64,000 nucleotides of DNA from Streptomyces scabichelini (GCF_011045015.1 NZ_JAAKZY010000015.1:20769-84768), one strand, 5' to 3'; positions 7,462 to 18,024 are shown, numbered from the stretch's first letter. Translations and numbers: made by a program. Notes: generated by a model not told the origin, from the letters alone.

Positions 7462-8402
7462 GGGTCCACCGCCACCGCCACGAACAGCAGCGAGACGTAC
7501 GTGATGGACCAGTGGAAGAGGCGCATCTCCTTGAGCTTCGCGCCCACGGCCCCGTCCTTCGCGCGGGCCTGCAGACCGTGCGCCTCCCAGAGCCAGAAGC
7601 CGCCGGTGACCAGGGCGACGGCCGTGTAGAACCAGCCGGTGTAGCCGAGCGGCGTCAGCAACAGGGAGACGGCGACCATCGCCCAGCTGTAGAGGACGAT
7701 CTGCCGCGCGACGACCTTGTTGGAGGCGATGACCGGCAGCATGGGCACGCCCACGCGCGCGTAGTCCTCTTTCACCCTCATCGACAGCGGCCAGTAGTGC
7801 GGCGGCGTCCAGAAGAACATGACGAGGAAGAGGATGACCGGGGCCCACGAAAGGGAGTTCGTGACGGAGGACCAGCCGATGAGGACGGGCAGACAGCCGG
7901 CGATGCCGCCCCAGACGATGTTCTGGGACGTACGGCGCTTGAGGATCATCGTGTAGACGACGACGTAGAAGAGGAGGGCTCCCAGCGACAGCCAGGCGGA
8001 CAGCCAGTTGACGGTCAGACCGAACAGCAGGGTCGAGACCACGGCCAGCGTGATGCCGAAGGCGAGGCACTCGCGGGGGCTGACCATGCCGGTGACCAGC
8101 GGACGCTGCGAGGTGCGCTCCATGAGCGCGTCGATGTCACGGTCGATGTACATGTTCAGCGCGTTGGCGCCGCCCGCGGAGAGGTAGCCGCCGACGCAGG
8201 TGAGGAGCACCAGCTTCAGGTCGGGTACGCCCTGCTGGGCGAGGAACATCACCGGAACGGTGGTGATCAGCAGCAGTTCGATGATCCGCGGCTTGGTGAG
8301 AGCGACGAACGCCTTGACCCGGGCCCCGAACGGCCGGTGCTTCGTGCTCTGACTCGTCCCGAGCACTCCCGCTGGACGGGATTCAACGGCCGTCACGCAC
8401 AC
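7449..8402 (-). CDS. ctaB: Protoheme IX farnesyltransferase (heme O synthase)
   Basis: CtaB transfers a farnesyl group to heme B, giving heme O, the substrate of CtaA. The 317-aa membrane protein is a UbiA-type prenyltransferase with about nine helices. It has the prenyl-diphosphate/Mg2+ motif [15 protein letters not shown] (about residues 82-96) and the second loop [17 protein letters not shown]. The start is GTG 8402 or, better placed behind an AGGGG, GTG 8396 ([10 protein letters not shown]). It is divergent from the tkt operon. Its last codons and stop are duplicated in a 19-bp repeat. Confidence 0.95.
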   Translation of the reverse strand: MCVTAVESRPAGVLGTSQSTKHRPFGARVKAFVALTKPRIIELLLITTVPVMFLAQQGVPDLKLVLLTCVGGYLSAGGANALNMYIDRDIDALMERTSQRPLVTGMVSPRECLAFGITLAVVSTLLFGLTVNWLSAWLSLGALLFYVVVYTMILKRRTSQNIVWGGIAGCLPVLIGWSSVTNSLSWAPVILFLVMFFWTPPHYWPLSMRVKEDYARVGVPMLPVIASNKVVARQIVLYSWAMVAVSLLLTPLGYTGWFYTAVALVTGGFWLWEAHGLQARAKDGAVGAKLKEMRLFHWSITYVSLLFVAVAVDPFLR

Positions 8403-8766
8403 CCCTACAGAGACTCCCAGCGAGCCCCGAGTGTGAACTCCCGGTAAAGGCTCGCGCGTACCACGCCACTGTAGACGTTGCCCAGACCCCGCTCTTCGCG
8501 GGGGTCGGGTCGTGTTCGACGGGGCCCCGGGAAGGGTTGAGCGCCCCTTGGTTGAGCAGTCGGATGACGGAGTGCGTATTCACGTTCATTCACCGGCCGA
8601 ATGCGGAACGTGCCGGTCAGGAGGCAGGAGCAGGACACTCCCGGCACTCTGGAACGACTCGAAAAAATGCGCGTTCCTCCGGGGGTAGGCTCGACAAGGG
8701 CCGGTGGGCGCGAGTGTGCACCGGCATTCGACATGTGGAACATGTGGAGAGGAGCCCTGACTCAGG
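8403..8766. other. Divergent intergenic region between ctaB and tkt
   Basis: This 364-bp stretch holds no convincing gene; a 112-codon antisense frame across it has no family resemblance. It contains an imperfect hairpin at 8483-8507 (GACCCCGC and GCGGGGGTC, one bulge), possibly in the ctaB leader, an A-run at 8663-8668, a TAGGCT that could be a -10 for tkt near 8686, and a 9-bp tandem repeat close to the tkt start. Confidence 0.6.
8731..8748 (+). repeat. Perfect 9-bp tandem repeat upstream of tkt
   Basis: ACATGTGGA occurs twice back to back (8731-8739 and 8740-8748), followed by GAGGAG and the tkt GTG at 8767. It may bind a regulator or be part of the leader; its function is unknown. Confidence 0.6.
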
Positions 8767-10854
8767 GTGAGCACCAAGCCGACCACCACAGACCTCGAGT
8801 GGACCGAACGGGACCAGCGAGCAGTCGACACGGCCCGCATCCTGGCCGCCGATGCCGTACAGAAGGTCGGCAACGGCCATCCGGGTACGGCGATGAGCCT
8901 GGCACCCGCCGCGTACACCCTCTTCCAGAAGGTGATGCGGCACGACCCGGCGGACGCCGACTGGACGGGACGCGACCGTTTCGTCCTGTCCGCCGGTCAT
9001 TCGTCCCTGACCCTCTACATCCAGCTCTACCTCGCCGGGTTCGGCCTGGAGCTGGACGATCTGAAGGCCTTCAGGACGTGGGGGTCGCAGACCCCGGGCC
9101 ACCCCGAGTACGGGCACACGGTGGGCGTGGAGACGACGACGGGACCGCTCGGCCAGGGCGTCGCCAACGCGGTGGGCATGGCGATGGCCGCCCGCTACGA
9201 GCGCGGTCTGTTCGACCCGGAGGCCGCCCCGGGTACCTCCCCGTTCGACCACTACATCTACGCCATCGCCGGTGACGGCTGCCTCCAGGAAGGCATCTCC
9301 GCCGAGGCGTCGTCGCTGGCGGGCCACCAGAAGCTGGGCAACCTGGTCCTCCTGTGGGACGACAACCACATCTCGATCGAGGGCGACACCGAGACGGCCG
9401 TCTCCGAGGACACGGCTCTGCGGTACGAGGCGTACGGCTGGCATGTGCAGCGCGTGCAGCCCAAGGAGAACGGCGACCTCGACCCGGCCGCGCTGTACGA
9501 GGCGATCCAGAAGGCCAAGGCCGTCACCGACAAGCCGTCCTTCATCGCGATGCGCTCGATCATCGCCTGGCCGGCCCCGAACGCGCAGAACACCGAGGCC
9601 GCGCACGGCTCGGCGCTCGGCGACGACGAGGTCGCGGCCACCAAGCGCGTCCTCGGCTTCGACCCGGAGAAGACCTTCGAGGTCGCCGACGAGGTCATCG
9701 CGCACACCCGCGCGCTCAGCGACCGCGGCCGTGAGGCCCGCGCCGAGTGGGAGAAGTCGCTCGCCGCGTGGCGCACCGCCAATCCGCAGCGGGCGGCCGA
9801 GTTCGACCGCATCAACGCGGGCGAGCTGCCCGAGGGCTGGGAGTCGCACCTCCCCGTCTTCGAGCCGGGCAAGGGCGTCGCCACGCGTGCCGCCTCCGGC
9901 AAGGTCCTCCAGGCGCTCGGCGCGGTCATCCCCGAACTGTGGGGCGGCTCTGCCGACTTGGCGGGCTCCAACAACACCACGATCGACAAGACGAGTTCGT
10001 TCCTGCCGGCGGACAACCCGCTCGCGGAGGCCGACCCGTACGGCCGCACGATCCACTTCGGTATCCGCGAGCACTCGATGGCCGCGGAGATGAACGGCAT
10101 CGCGCTGCACGGCAACACCCGTATCTACGGCGGCACGTTCCTCGTGTTCTCCGACTACATGCGCAACGCGGTGCGCCTCTCCGCGCTCATGCACCTGCCG
10201 GTGACGTACGTGTGGACACACGACTCCATCGGCCTCGGCGAGGACGGCCCCACCCACCAGCCGGTCGAGCACCTCGCCTCGCTGCGTGCCATCCCGGGCC
10301 TCAACGTCGTCCGTCCCGCGGACGCGAACGAGACCGCGATCGCCTGGCGCGAGATCCTCAGGCGCCACACCAAGGTGTTCGGCAAGGGCGCCCCGCACGG
10401 CCTCGCGCTGACCCGCCAGGGCGTGCCGACGTACGAGTCGAACGAGGATGCGGCGAAGGGCGGTTACGTGCTCTTCGACGCGGAGGGTGGCGAGCCGGAG
10501 GCCATCCTCATCGCCACCGGCTCCGAGGTGCACGTCGCCGTCGAGGCGCGCGAGCAGCTTCAGGCGGCCGGGGTGCCGACGCGGGTGGTGTCCATGCCGT
10601 CCGTGGAGTGGTTCGAGGAGCAGGACCAGGGGTACCGGGAGAGCGTCCTGCCGCCGTCCGTCAAGGCGCGTGTCGCGGTCGAGGCCGGGATCGGTCTGAC
10701 GTGGCACCGTTACGTCGGGGACTCCGGCCGCATCGTTTCCCTGGAGCACTTCGGTGCTTCGGCCGACGGCAAGGTCCTCTTCCGCGAGTTCGGCTTCACT
10801 GCCGAGAACGTCGCATCCGCCGCCCGGGAATCGATCGCCGCAGCCCAGCGCTGA
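8767..10854 (+). CDS. tkt: Transketolase
   Basis: Transketolase moves two-carbon units between sugar phosphates in the non-oxidative pentose phosphate pathway, using thiamine diphosphate. The 695-aa length and motifs are standard: [16 protein letters not shown] near residue 37, the ThDP/Mg2+ motif [19 protein letters not shown] (about 169), [11 protein letters not shown] (about 199), and [19 protein letters not shown] in the pyrimidine-binding domain. GTG 8767 is preceded by GAGGAG about 13 nt upstream. It heads the operon tkt-tal-zwf-opcA-pgl, so oxidative and non-oxidative branches are expressed together. Confidence 0.97.
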   Translation: MSTKPTTTDLEWTERDQRAVDTARILAADAVQKVGNGHPGTAMSLAPAAYTLFQKVMRHDPADADWTGRDRFVLSAGHSSLTLYIQLYLAGFGLELDDLKAFRTWGSQTPGHPEYGHTVGVETTTGPLGQGVANAVGMAMAARYERGLFDPEAAPGTSPFDHYIYAIAGDGCLQEGISAEASSLAGHQKLGNLVLLWDDNHISIEGDTETAVSEDTALRYEAYGWHVQRVQPKENGDLDPAALYEAIQKAKAVTDKPSFIAMRSIIAWPAPNAQNTEAAHGSALGDDEVAATKRVLGFDPEKTFEVADEVIAHTRALSDRGREARAEWEKSLAAWRTANPQRAAEFDRINAGELPEGWESHLPVFEPGKGVATRAASGKVLQALGAVIPELWGGSADLAGSNNTTIDKTSSFLPADNPLAEADPYGRTIHFGIREHSMAAEMNGIALHGNTRIYGGTFLVFSDYMRNAVRLSALMHLPVTYVWTHDSIGLGEDGPTHQPVEHLASLRAIPGLNVVRPADANETAIAWREILRRHTKVFGKGAPHGLALTRQGVPTYESNEDAAKGGYVLFDAEGGEPEAILIATGSEVHVAVEAREQLQAAGVPTRVVSMPSVEWFEEQDQGYRESVLPPSVKARVAVEAGIGLTWHRYVGDSGRIVSLEHFGASADGKVLFREFGFTAENVASAARESIAAAQR

Positions 10855-10888
10855 CGCTGGCATACGACACATAGGAGATGCATTTTCC

Positions 10889-12007
10889 ATGACAGACGCA
10901 CTGAAGCGCCTCTCCGAAGAAGGCGTCGCGATCTGGCTGGACGACCTGTCGCGCAAGCGGATCACGTCCGGCAACCTCGCCGAACTGATCGACCAGCAGC
11001 ACCTCGTGGGCGTCACCACCAACCCGACGATCTTCCAGAAGGCGATCAGTGGAGGCGACGGGTACGAGCAGCAGCTCTCCGACCTCGCCGCCCGCAAGGT
11101 CACCGTCGAGGAAGCAGTCCGCATGATCACGACGGCGGACGTCCGTGACGCCGCCGACGTCCTGCGTCCGGTCTTCGACGCCACCGGCGGCCAGGACGGC
11201 CGGGTCTCGATCGAGGTCGACCCTCGGCTGGCGCACAACACCAAGGCGACCGTCGCGGAGGCCAAGCAGCTCGCCTGGCTGGTGGACCGCCCGAACACGC
11301 TCATCAAGATCCCCGCCACCCGGGCGGGCCTGCCGGCGATCACCGAGACGATCGGTCTCGGCATCAGTGTGAACGTCACGCTGATCTTCTCGCTGGAGCG
11401 TTACCGCGAGGTCATGGACGCCTACCTGGCCGGCCTGGAGAAGGCCAAGGAGCGCGGCCTCGACCTGTCCACGATCCACTCCGTGGCCTCCTTCTTCGTG
11501 TCGCGGGTGGACACGGAGATCGACAAGCGCATCGACGCGCTGGGCACCGACGAGGCCAAGGCCGCGCGCGGCAAGGCGGCCGTCGCCAACGCGCGGCTCG
11601 CCTATGAGGCGTACGAGGAGGTCTTCTCCTCGACCCGCTGGCTGGAGCTGGACAAGGCGCAGGCCAACAAGCAGCGTCCGCTGTGGGCCTCGACCGGCGT
11701 CAAGGACAAGGCGTACAAGGACACGATGTACGTCGACGACCTGGTCGCGCCGAACACGGTGAACACCATGCCGGAGGCCACCCTGGAGGCCACCGAGGAC
11801 CACGGCTCCATCACCGGCAACACCATCGCCGGTACGTACGAGCAGGCTCGCGCCGACCTCGACGCGCTCGAGAAGCTCGGGATCTCGTACGACGATGTGG
11901 TCCAGCTTCTGGAGGACGAGGGCGTCGAGAAGTTCGAGGCGTCCTGGAACGACCTGCTCAAGTCGACCGAGGCGGAGCTCAAGCGCCTCGCCCCCTCGGA
12001 GGGCTGA
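10889..12007 (+). CDS. tal: Transaldolase
   Basis: Transaldolase transfers dihydroxyacetone units (sedoheptulose 7-P plus glyceraldehyde 3-P to erythrose 4-P plus fructose 6-P). The 372-aa protein belongs to the longer actinobacterial/cyanobacterial form. It shows [13 protein letters not shown] near the N terminus, the Schiff-base lysine in [12 protein letters not shown] (about residue 138) and [17 protein letters not shown]. The ATG at 10889 is preceded by AGGAG (10873-10877). It starts 34 bp after tkt and ends 4 bp before the zwf TTG. Confidence 0.97.
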   Translation: MTDALKRLSEEGVAIWLDDLSRKRITSGNLAELIDQQHLVGVTTNPTIFQKAISGGDGYEQQLSDLAARKVTVEEAVRMITTADVRDAADVLRPVFDATGGQDGRVSIEVDPRLAHNTKATVAEAKQLAWLVDRPNTLIKIPATRAGLPAITETIGLGISVNVTLIFSLERYREVMDAYLAGLEKAKERGLDLSTIHSVASFFVSRVDTEIDKRIDALGTDEAKAARGKAAVANARLAYEAYEEVFSSTRWLELDKAQANKQRPLWASTGVKDKAYKDTMYVDDLVAPNTVNTMPEATLEATEDHGSITGNTIAGTYEQARADLDALEKLGISYDDVVQLLEDEGVEKFEASWNDLLKSTEAELKRLAPSEG

Positions 12008-12011
12008 AATC

Positions 12012-13550
12012 TTGGCACCTTTTTCCGGCACCGGAGCGAATCCGCTTCGTGACGCCGCAGACCGACGGCTCCCGCGTATCGCGGGGCCGTCGGGCCTCGT
12101 CATTTTCGGCGTCACGGGCGATTTGTCCCGTAAGAAGCTGATGCCCGCTGTTTACGATCTCGCCAACCGCGGCCTGCTGCCACCGGGTTTCTCTCTCGTC
12201 GGCTTCGCCCGCCGCGAGTGGCAGGACGAGGACTTCACGCAGGAGGTCCACGACGCGGTCAAGGAACACGCCCGTACGCCCTTCCGTGAGGAGGTCTGGC
12301 AGCAGCTCATCCAGGGGATGCGCTTCGTGCCGGGCAACTTCGACGACGACGACGCCTTCGAGAACCTGAAGGCCACGATCGAGGACCTCGACAAGGCGCA
12401 GGGCACGGGCGGCAACTTCGCCTTCTATCTCTCCGTACCGCCGAAGTTCTTCCCCAAGGTCGTGCAGCAGCTGAAGAAGCACGGCCTGGCCGACCAGAAG
12501 GGCGGCTCCTGGCGGCGCGCGGTCATCGAGAAGCCGTTCGGCCACGATCTTGCCTCGGCCGAGGAGCTCAACACGACCGTCGAGGAGGTCTTCGCCCCTG
12601 ACCAGGTCTTCCGTATCGACCACTATCTGGGCAAGGAGACCGTCCAGAACATCCTGGCGCTGCGCTTCGCGAACCAGATGTTCGAGCCGATCTGGACCCG
12701 TTCGTTCGTCGACCACGTACAGATCACGATGGCCGAGGACATCGGCATCGGCGGCCGCGCCGGCTACTACGACGGCATCGGCGCCGCCCGCGACGTCATC
12801 CAGAACCATCTGCTCCAACTGCTCGCGCTGACCGCGATGGAGGAGCCCGCCTCCTTCGACGCGGACGCGCTGGCCGCGGAGAAGACCAAGGTGCTGGGCG
12901 CGGTGAAGCTGCCCAAGGACCTCGGCCGCGACACGGTGTTCGCGCAGTACGCGGCGGGCTGGCAGGGCGGCGAGAAGGTCATCGGCTATCTCGAAGAAGA
13001 CGGCATCGACCCGAAGTCGAAGACCGACACGTACGCGGCCGTCAAGCTGGAGGTGGACAACCGGCGTTGGGCGGGTGTCCCCTTCTACCTGCGCACGGGC
13101 AAGCGCCTCGGCCGTCGCGTCACGGAGATCGCGGTCGTCTTCCAGCGCGCCCCGCACTCCCCCTTCGACCACACGGCGACGGAGGAACTCGGCCAGAACG
13201 CGCTGGTCATCCGCGTCCAGCCGGACGAGGGCGTCACGGTCCGCTTTGGCTCCAAGGTGCCCGGCACCTCCATGGAGGTGCGGGACGTGTCGATGGACTT
13301 CGCGTACGGGGAGTCCTTCACGGAGTCCAGCCCGGAGGCGTACGAGCGGCTGATCCTCGATGTCCTGCTCGGCGACGCGAACCTCTTCCCGCGCACCGAG
13401 GAGGTCGAGCTGTCCTGGAAGATCCTCGACCCGATCGAGGAGTACTGGGACAAGCACGGCAGGCCCGCGCAGTACCCGTCGGGCACCTGGGGCCCGGCCG
13501 AGGCGGACGAGATGCTCGAACGAGATGGACGGAGCTGGCGCCGGCCATGA
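12012..13550 (+). CDS. zwf: Glucose-6-phosphate 1-dehydrogenase
   Basis: Zwf catalyses the first oxidative step, glucose 6-P to 6-phosphogluconolactone with NADP reduction. The 512-aa product contains the nucleotide-binding GVTGDLSRKKL and the active-site RIDHYLGKETVQN. The start is inferred as TTG 12012 (LAPFSGTGANPLRD): a GGAGGG inside the end of tal lies about 8 nt upstream, and homology reaches back to NPLRD. The upstream open frame runs antiregister through tal and is not coding. The stop overlaps the opcA ATG (ATGA), as expected for an enzyme and its assembly factor. Confidence 0.95.
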   Translation: MAPFSGTGANPLRDAADRRLPRIAGPSGLVIFGVTGDLSRKKLMPAVYDLANRGLLPPGFSLVGFARREWQDEDFTQEVHDAVKEHARTPFREEVWQQLIQGMRFVPGNFDDDDAFENLKATIEDLDKAQGTGGNFAFYLSVPPKFFPKVVQQLKKHGLADQKGGSWRRAVIEKPFGHDLASAEELNTTVEEVFAPDQVFRIDHYLGKETVQNILALRFANQMFEPIWTRSFVDHVQITMAEDIGIGGRAGYYDGIGAARDVIQNHLLQLLALTAMEEPASFDADALAAEKTKVLGAVKLPKDLGRDTVFAQYAAGWQGGEKVIGYLEEDGIDPKSKTDTYAAVKLEVDNRRWAGVPFYLRTGKRLGRRVTEIAVVFQRAPHSPFDHTATEELGQNALVIRVQPDEGVTVRFGSKVPGTSMEVRDVSMDFAYGESFTESSPEAYERLILDVLLGDANLFPRTEEVELSWKILDPIEEYWDKHGRPAQYPSGTWGPAEADEMLERDGRSWRRP

Positions 13551-14896
13551 AAATCGACCTTACGGACACCACGGCCAGCAAGATCAACAAGGCGCTCGTG
13601 CAGGGCCGCAGGGCCATCGGCACACCCGCCGTCGGCATGGTCCTCACCCTCGTCATCGTCACCGACGAGGAGAACGCCTACGACGCGCTGAAGGCCGCCA
13701 GCGAGGCGTCCCGCGAGCATCCCTCGCGCACCCTCGTGGTCATCAAGCGCATCTCGCGCTCGCCCCGCGACCGCACGACCTCTCGGCTCGACGCCGAGGT
13801 GCGGGTCGGCGCGGACGCGGGCACCGGCGAGACGGTGATACTGCGGCTGTACGGCGAGGTGGTCGACCACGCTCAGTCGGTGGTCCTTCCCCTGCTGCTG
13901 CCGGACGCGCCCGTCGTCGCCTGGTGGCCGGTGAACGCGCCGCTCGACCCGGCCCAGGACCCACTGGGGGCCCTGGCACAGCGACGCGTCACGGACACGT
14001 ACGCCGCCGAGCAGCCCGTACGGGAACTCGGCGCCCGCGCCGACGCCTACACCCCCGGCGACACGGACCTGTCGTGGACCCGCATCACGCCCTGGCGTTC
14101 GATGCTGGCCGCGGCCCTGGACCAGGTCACCTGCGAGGTCACCTCGGTCGAGGTGGAGGGCGAGGAGTTCAACCCGAGCTGCGAGCTGCTCGCCATGTGG
14201 CTCGCGGACCGGCTCGACGTACCGGTCAAGCGCTCGCTGTCCTCCGGGCCCGGTCTCACGTCCGTCCGGATGGACACGAACTGCGGTCCGATCGTCCTGG
14301 ACCGGGCCAACGGTTCGCTGGCGACGCTGTCCATCCAGGGCCAGCCCGACCGGGCGGTGGCGCTGAACCGCCGCGACACGGCCGAGCTGATCGCGGAGGA
14401 ACTGCGGCGCCTTGACCCGGACGACACGTATGCGTCGGCGCTGCGGTTCGGGGTGCATCGGCTGGGGGGTGCCAGGTCCGGTTACGCCGGTCCGTCGGCC
14501 GGTCCGGCCGGTTCGGTCGCGGGGAGTCCCGCGGGCGGGGCGTCGGAAGGTGGCGCTTCCGGGGACGGTGCCTCCGGGGCCGCGGCTTCCCAGGCGTCGG
14601 GCTCCCGGGCCGCGGCCTTCAGGGCCGGGGTCTCCGGAGCCGGGGGTTCCCGGGCCGAAGGTTCGCAGACGGAGACTTCCGAAGCGAGGGGCGCCGGGAA
14701 CGGCGGTTCCGAGACGGAGGCTCCTGAGGCCGGCGGTGCGTCCACAGCGGCGGCGGCACCACCGGCCGAGGCGCCCGTCGAGGCCCCCGGAAACACCGGG
14801 AACGCCGGGAACGAGGCTCCCGGGAACGAGGCCGCCAAGGCTCCGGTCACCACTGCCACCCCTGCCACCCTGGCCAAGAGGGCGGCGGCCAAGTGA
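13547..14896 (+). CDS. opcA: OpcA, glucose-6-phosphate dehydrogenase assembly/activator protein, with a long low-complexity tail
   Basis: OpcA promotes assembly or activity of Zwf. The first ~305 of 449 residues are the conserved domain (MKIDLTDTTASKINKAL; VLPLLLPDAPVVAWWPVNAP; LTSVRMDTNCGPIVLDR). From about residue 310 to the end the sequence is an Ala/Gly/Ser/Glu-rich tail of imperfect short repeats (GGASEGGASGDGASG...; later PAEAPVEAPGNTGNAGNE), making the protein about 100 residues longer than I expect for the family. The tail is probably disordered and may have grown by slippage. Start ATG 13547 overlaps the zwf stop; the pgl GTG overlaps its own stop. Confidence 0.93.
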   Translation: MKIDLTDTTASKINKALVQGRRAIGTPAVGMVLTLVIVTDEENAYDALKAASEASREHPSRTLVVIKRISRSPRDRTTSRLDAEVRVGADAGTGETVILRLYGEVVDHAQSVVLPLLLPDAPVVAWWPVNAPLDPAQDPLGALAQRRVTDTYAAEQPVRELGARADAYTPGDTDLSWTRITPWRSMLAAALDQVTCEVTSVEVEGEEFNPSCELLAMWLADRLDVPVKRSLSSGPGLTSVRMDTNCGPIVLDRANGSLATLSIQGQPDRAVALNRRDTAELIAEELRRLDPDDTYASALRFGVHRLGGARSGYAGPSAGPAGSVAGSPAGGASEGGASGDGASGAAASQASGSRAAAFRAGVSGAGGSRAEGSQTETSEARGAGNGGSETEAPEAGGASTAAAAPPAEAPVEAPGNTGNAGNEAPGNEAAKAPVTTATPATLAKRAAAK

Positions 14897-15678
14897 GTAC
14901 GGCACCGCAGCTCGTCGTCCACCACGACAAGGAGCTGATGGCCCAGGCCGCCGCGGCCCGGCTGATCACGAAGATCGTGGACGCGCAGGCGTCCCGGGGC
15001 TATGCCTCGGTCGTGCTCACGGGCGGGCGCAACGGCAACGGCCTCCTCGCGGCCCTGAGTTCGGCCCCCGCGCGGGATGCCATCGACTGGGGCCGCCTGG
15101 ACCTGTGGTGGGGTGACGAGCGGTTCCTGCCCGAGAGTGACCCGGACCGCAATGTCACCCAGGCCCGTGCGGCGCTCCTCGACTCGGTACCGCTGGATCC
15201 CAGCCGCGTGCACGCCATGCCCGCGTCGGACGGCCCGTACGGCAATAACGCCGACGCGGCAGCAGAGGCGTACGCCGCCGAACTGGCCAAGGCCTCGGGC
15301 CCCGAGAACCATGGCGCGGTCCCCACGTTCGACGTCCTCATGCTGGGCGTCGGCCCGGACACGCACGTGGCCTCGCTCTTCCCGGAGCTGCCGGCGGTCC
15401 GTGAGACGGAACGCACGGTGGTCGGCGTACACGGTGCGCCGAAACCCCCGCCGACCCGTATCTCCCTGACCCTGCCCGCGATCCGGTCGGCCCGTGAGGT
15501 CTGGCTGCTGGCCGCGGGCGAGGACAAGGCGAGGGCCGCGGCCATCGCCCTCTCGGGAGCGGGCGAGATCCAGGCCCCGGCGGCGGGCGCGTACGGACGC
15601 TCGCGCACACTGTGGCTGCTGGACGCGGCAGCGGCATCCCAACTGCCCCGCTCGCTGTATCCGCCGGCGTCACCCTGA
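14893..15678 (+). CDS. pgl: 6-phosphogluconolactonase
   Basis: Pgl hydrolyses 6-phosphogluconolactone to 6-phosphogluconate, the step after Zwf. The 261-aa protein has the DevB/Pgl motifs VVLTGGRNGNGLL (about residues 40-52), WGRLDLWWGDERFLPESDPDRN, and VLMLGVGPDTHVASLFPE, where relatives usually have a GxGxDGHxAS loop; here it reads GPDTH. GTG 14893 overlaps the opcA TGA. It is the last gene of the pentose phosphate operon and is followed within 2 bp by a strong hairpin. Confidence 0.94.
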   Translation: MSTAPQLVVHHDKELMAQAAAARLITKIVDAQASRGYASVVLTGGRNGNGLLAALSSAPARDAIDWGRLDLWWGDERFLPESDPDRNVTQARAALLDSVPLDPSRVHAMPASDGPYGNNADAAAEAYAAELAKASGPENHGAVPTFDVLMLGVGPDTHVASLFPELPAVRETERTVVGVHGAPKPPPTRISLTLPAIRSAREVWLLAAGEDKARAAAIALSGAGEIQAPAAGAYGRSRTLWLLDAAAASQLPRSLYPPASP

Positions 15679-15679
15679 A

Positions 15680-15727
15680 CCCCGCGCCCCTGAAGGAGGC
15701 CGCAGGCCTTCCTTCAGGGGCGCGGGG
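15680..15727 (+). terminator. Strong hairpin ending the pentose phosphate operon
   Basis: An 18-bp perfect stem (15680-15697 with 15710-15727; arms CCCCGCGCCCCTGAAGGA and its complement) follows the pgl stop by 1 nt. There is no T-run, as is usual in Streptomyces. The arm sequence CCCCGCGCCCCT and the flank AACTGCGCGACCAGCC belong to a terminator-like repeat common in Streptomyces genomes. Confidence 0.85.
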
Positions 15728-15769
15728 AACTGCGCGACCAGCCACAACGAACCCGCAGCTTCAAACGGG

Positions 15770-16261
15770 TCATCCCAGCGGAGCGCTCACGCGTCGGTAG
15801 GCACTGCCATCTCGCTCACGCACGAGCAACCCACTCTCCACGCAGTAGCGACGCAGCGCCGACGTGTCGTCGTGCACGGTCCGGAACGCCTCGTTGACCT
15901 CACGCTCCGAGTAGCTGCGTTCGGTCTCGAAGAGCGTCCCGGTCAGATGGGTGAGCAGCTCACGGCGTACCGCGGGTCGAACCGGAATCGCTGTCAGCCG
16001 CCCTTGCGCGAAGAACCCCACAAGGCGGCGCGGGACACCGGGGTGCGCTTCCTCCGCGGACCGGACGCGTCGGAACACGGCGGGATCGGCCCGCAGGGAC
16101 CCGTCCGGCGTCCGCTCGACGAGCCCCGTGGCGATCAGACGCCCGAGATGCTTGCGCACCAGGGCGGAATCCTGCTCGCGCGGGGGCAGTTGGTCCAGCA
16201 CGATGCGGGCGTACAGCCTCTGGCGTTCGGGATCCGCGAGTGCGGCGAGCAGCTGGTCCAT
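15770..16261 (-). CDS. DUF2087 protein with N-terminal ArsR-like HTH
   Basis: A 163-aa putative transcription regulator. The first ~70 residues form a winged-helix-like domain (MDQLLAALADPERQRLYARIV; REQDSALVRKHLGRLIATGLVERTPDG). The second half is a DUF2087 module (RLTAIPVRPAVRRELLTHLTGTLFETERSYSEREVNEAFRTVHDDTSALRRYCVESGLLVRERDGSAYRR described by its start RLTAIP and end SAYRR). Such proteins are small cytosolic regulators of unknown effector. Start ATG 16261 has GGAGGA 6 nt upstream, at the foot of the pgi terminator hairpin, so the hairpin could modulate translation. Confidence 0.8.
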   Translation of the reverse strand: MDQLLAALADPERQRLYARIVLDQLPPREQDSALVRKHLGRLIATGLVERTPDGSLRADPAVFRRVRSAEEAHPGVPRRLVGFFAQGRLTAIPVRPAVRRELLTHLTGTLFETERSYSEREVNEAFRTVHDDTSALRRYCVESGLLVRERDGSAYRRVSAPLG

Positions 16262-16269
16262 GACGTCCT

Positions 16270-16309
16270 CCCGGCGGGTGACAGCGCCGGAGCAGTGTCA
16301 CCCGCCGGG
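16270..16309 (-). terminator. Hairpin downstream of pgi
   Basis: CCCGGCGGGTGACA (16270-16283) pairs perfectly with TGTCACCCGCCGGG (16296-16309) around a 12-nt loop. It lies 62-102 nt past the pgi stop and directly upstream of the ribosome-binding site of the DUF2087 gene. Confidence 0.75.
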
Positions 16310-16371
16310 CGGGAACCGCGCATCCGATTAACGGCCGCGGCCCCGAGCCGCCCCTGCCTGCGGCCCCTGGC

Positions 16372-18024
16372 TCAACGCCCGCGCAGCTCCCGGTACTTGG
16401 CCACGAGCGCCTTCGTCGACTCGTCAAGCCCCGGCACTTCGGCGCCTTCGGTCAGCGCGGGCTCGACTCGCTTGGCCAGCACCTTGCCCAGTTCGACGCC
16501 CCACTGGTCGAAGGAGTCGATGTTCCAGACGGCTCCCTGCACGAACACCTTGTGCTCGTAGAGGGCGATCAACTGGCCGAGCACCGACGGGGTCAGCTCG
16601 CGCGCGAGGATCGTGGTCGTCGGGTGGTTGCCCTTGAACGTCTTGTGCGGCACCAGTTCCTCGGGCGCGCCCTCGGCACGCACCTCGTCCGGCGTCTTCC
16701 CGAAGGCCAGGGCCTGCGTCTGCGCGAAGAAGTTGGCCATCAGCAGGTCGTGCTGGGCCACAAGCCCCGGCAGCAGGTCCGCGACCGGCTCGACGAACCC
16801 GATGAAGTCGGCCGGGATCAACTTCGTGCCCTGGTGGATCAGTTGGTAGTACGCGTGCTGCCCGTTGGTCCCCGGCGTGCCCCACACGACCGGCCCGGTC
16901 TGCCACTCCACGGGAACGCCGTCCCGGCCCACGTACTTGCCGTTGGACTCCATGTCCAACTGCTGCAAGTACGCCGTGAACTTGGACAGATAGTGCGAGT
17001 ACGGCAGCACCGCATGCGACTGCGCGTCATGGAAGTTGCCGTACCAGATGCCCAACAGGCCGAGCAGCAGCGGCACATTGGACTCGGCGGGCGCGGTCCG
17101 GAAGTGCTCGTCGACCAGCCGGAAACCGTCCAGCATCTCCCGGAACCGGTCAGGACCGATCGCGATCATCAGCGACAGACCGATCGCGGAGTCGTACGAG
17201 TAGCGGCCGCCGACCCAGTCCCAGAACTCGAACATGTTGGCCGGGTCGATGCCGAAGTCCGACACCTTCTCGGTGTTCGTCGACAAGGCCACAAAGTGCT
17301 TGGCGACCGCATCCTGGTCGGCCTTCAGCTCGGTCAGCAGCCAGTTGCGCGCCGAGGTCGCGTTGGTGATCGTCTCGATGGTGGTGAAGGTCTTCGAGGC
17401 GATGATGAACAGCGTCTCGGCCGGGTCCAGGTCCCGTACCGCCTCGTGTAGATCGGCCCCGTCCACGTTCGACACGAAACGGACCGCCAGTTCGCGGTCG
17501 GTGAAGGCGCGCAGCGCCTCGTACGCCATCGCCGGGCCCAGGTCGGAACCGCCGATGCCGATGTTGACCACAGTGCGGATGCGCCGGCCGGTGTGGCCCG
17601 TCCACTCGCCGGAACGGACCTGTTCGGCGAAGGCGCTCATCTTGTCGAGCACCGCGTGCACTCCCGGCACGACGTTCTCACCGTCGACCTCGATCACCGC
17701 GTCGCGCGGCGCGCGCAGCGCGGTGTGCAGTACGGCGCGGTCCTCGGTCGTGTTGATCTTCTCGCCGCGGAACATGGCGTCGCGCAGTCCGAACACGTCG
17801 GTCGCGGCGGCCAGTTCACGCAGCAGCCGCAGCGTCTCGTCGGTGACCAGATGCTTGGAGTAGTCGACGTGCAGATCGCCGACCTGAAGCGTGTATCCGG
17901 CGCCGCGCCCCGGGTCCGCGGCGAACAGCTCGCGCAACTGCACCTCGCCGAGTTCCTCGCGGTGCTTGGTCAGAGCGGTCCACTCGGGCTTCTGATTGAG
18001 CCGGGTACGGCTATCTGCGTTCAT
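16372..18024 (-). CDS. pgi: Glucose-6-phosphate isomerase
   Basis: Pgi interconverts glucose 6-P and fructose 6-P, linking glycolysis with the pentose phosphate operon next door. The 550-aa length fits the large bacterial/eukaryotic type. Motifs: [35 protein letters not shown] (phosphate-binding Ser/Thr), [20 protein letters not shown], and [16 protein letters not shown] near the C terminus; the catalytic Glu ([27 protein letters not shown] region) is present. Start ATG 18024. It reads toward the pentose phosphate genes and converges on them through the DUF2087 gene. Confidence 0.97.
   Translation of the reverse strand: MNADSRTRLNQKPEWTALTKHREELGEVQLRELFAADPGRGAGYTLQVGDLHVDYSKHLVTDETLRLLRELAAATDVFGLRDAMFRGEKINTTEDRAVLHTALRAPRDAVIEVDGENVVPGVHAVLDKMSAFAEQVRSGEWTGHTGRRIRTVVNIGIGGSDLGPAMAYEALRAFTDRELAVRFVSNVDGADLHEAVRDLDPAETLFIIASKTFTTIETITNATSARNWLLTELKADQDAVAKHFVALSTNTEKVSDFGIDPANMFEFWDWVGGRYSYDSAIGLSLMIAIGPDRFREMLDGFRLVDEHFRTAPAESNVPLLLGLLGIWYGNFHDAQSHAVLPYSHYLSKFTAYLQQLDMESNGKYVGRDGVPVEWQTGPVVWGTPGTNGQHAYYQLIHQGTKLIPADFIGFVEPVADLLPGLVAQHDLLMANFFAQTQALAFGKTPDEVRAEGAPEELVPHKTFKGNHPTTTILARELTPSVLGQLIALYEHKVFVQGAVWNIDSFDQWGVELGKVLAKRVEPALTEGAEVPGLDESTKALVAKYRELRGR

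Noticed and set aside
8617..11379. 920-codon open frame on the minus strand across tkt
   Set aside because: Antisense shadow of the transketolase gene, produced by high third-position GC; no family resemblance and low-complexity Arg/Leu composition.
13067..13546. Extending opcA upstream within the long open frame from 13067
   Set aside because: That region is zwf coding sequence in another frame; the ATG at 13547 overlaps the zwf stop and begins the conserved OpcA sequence.
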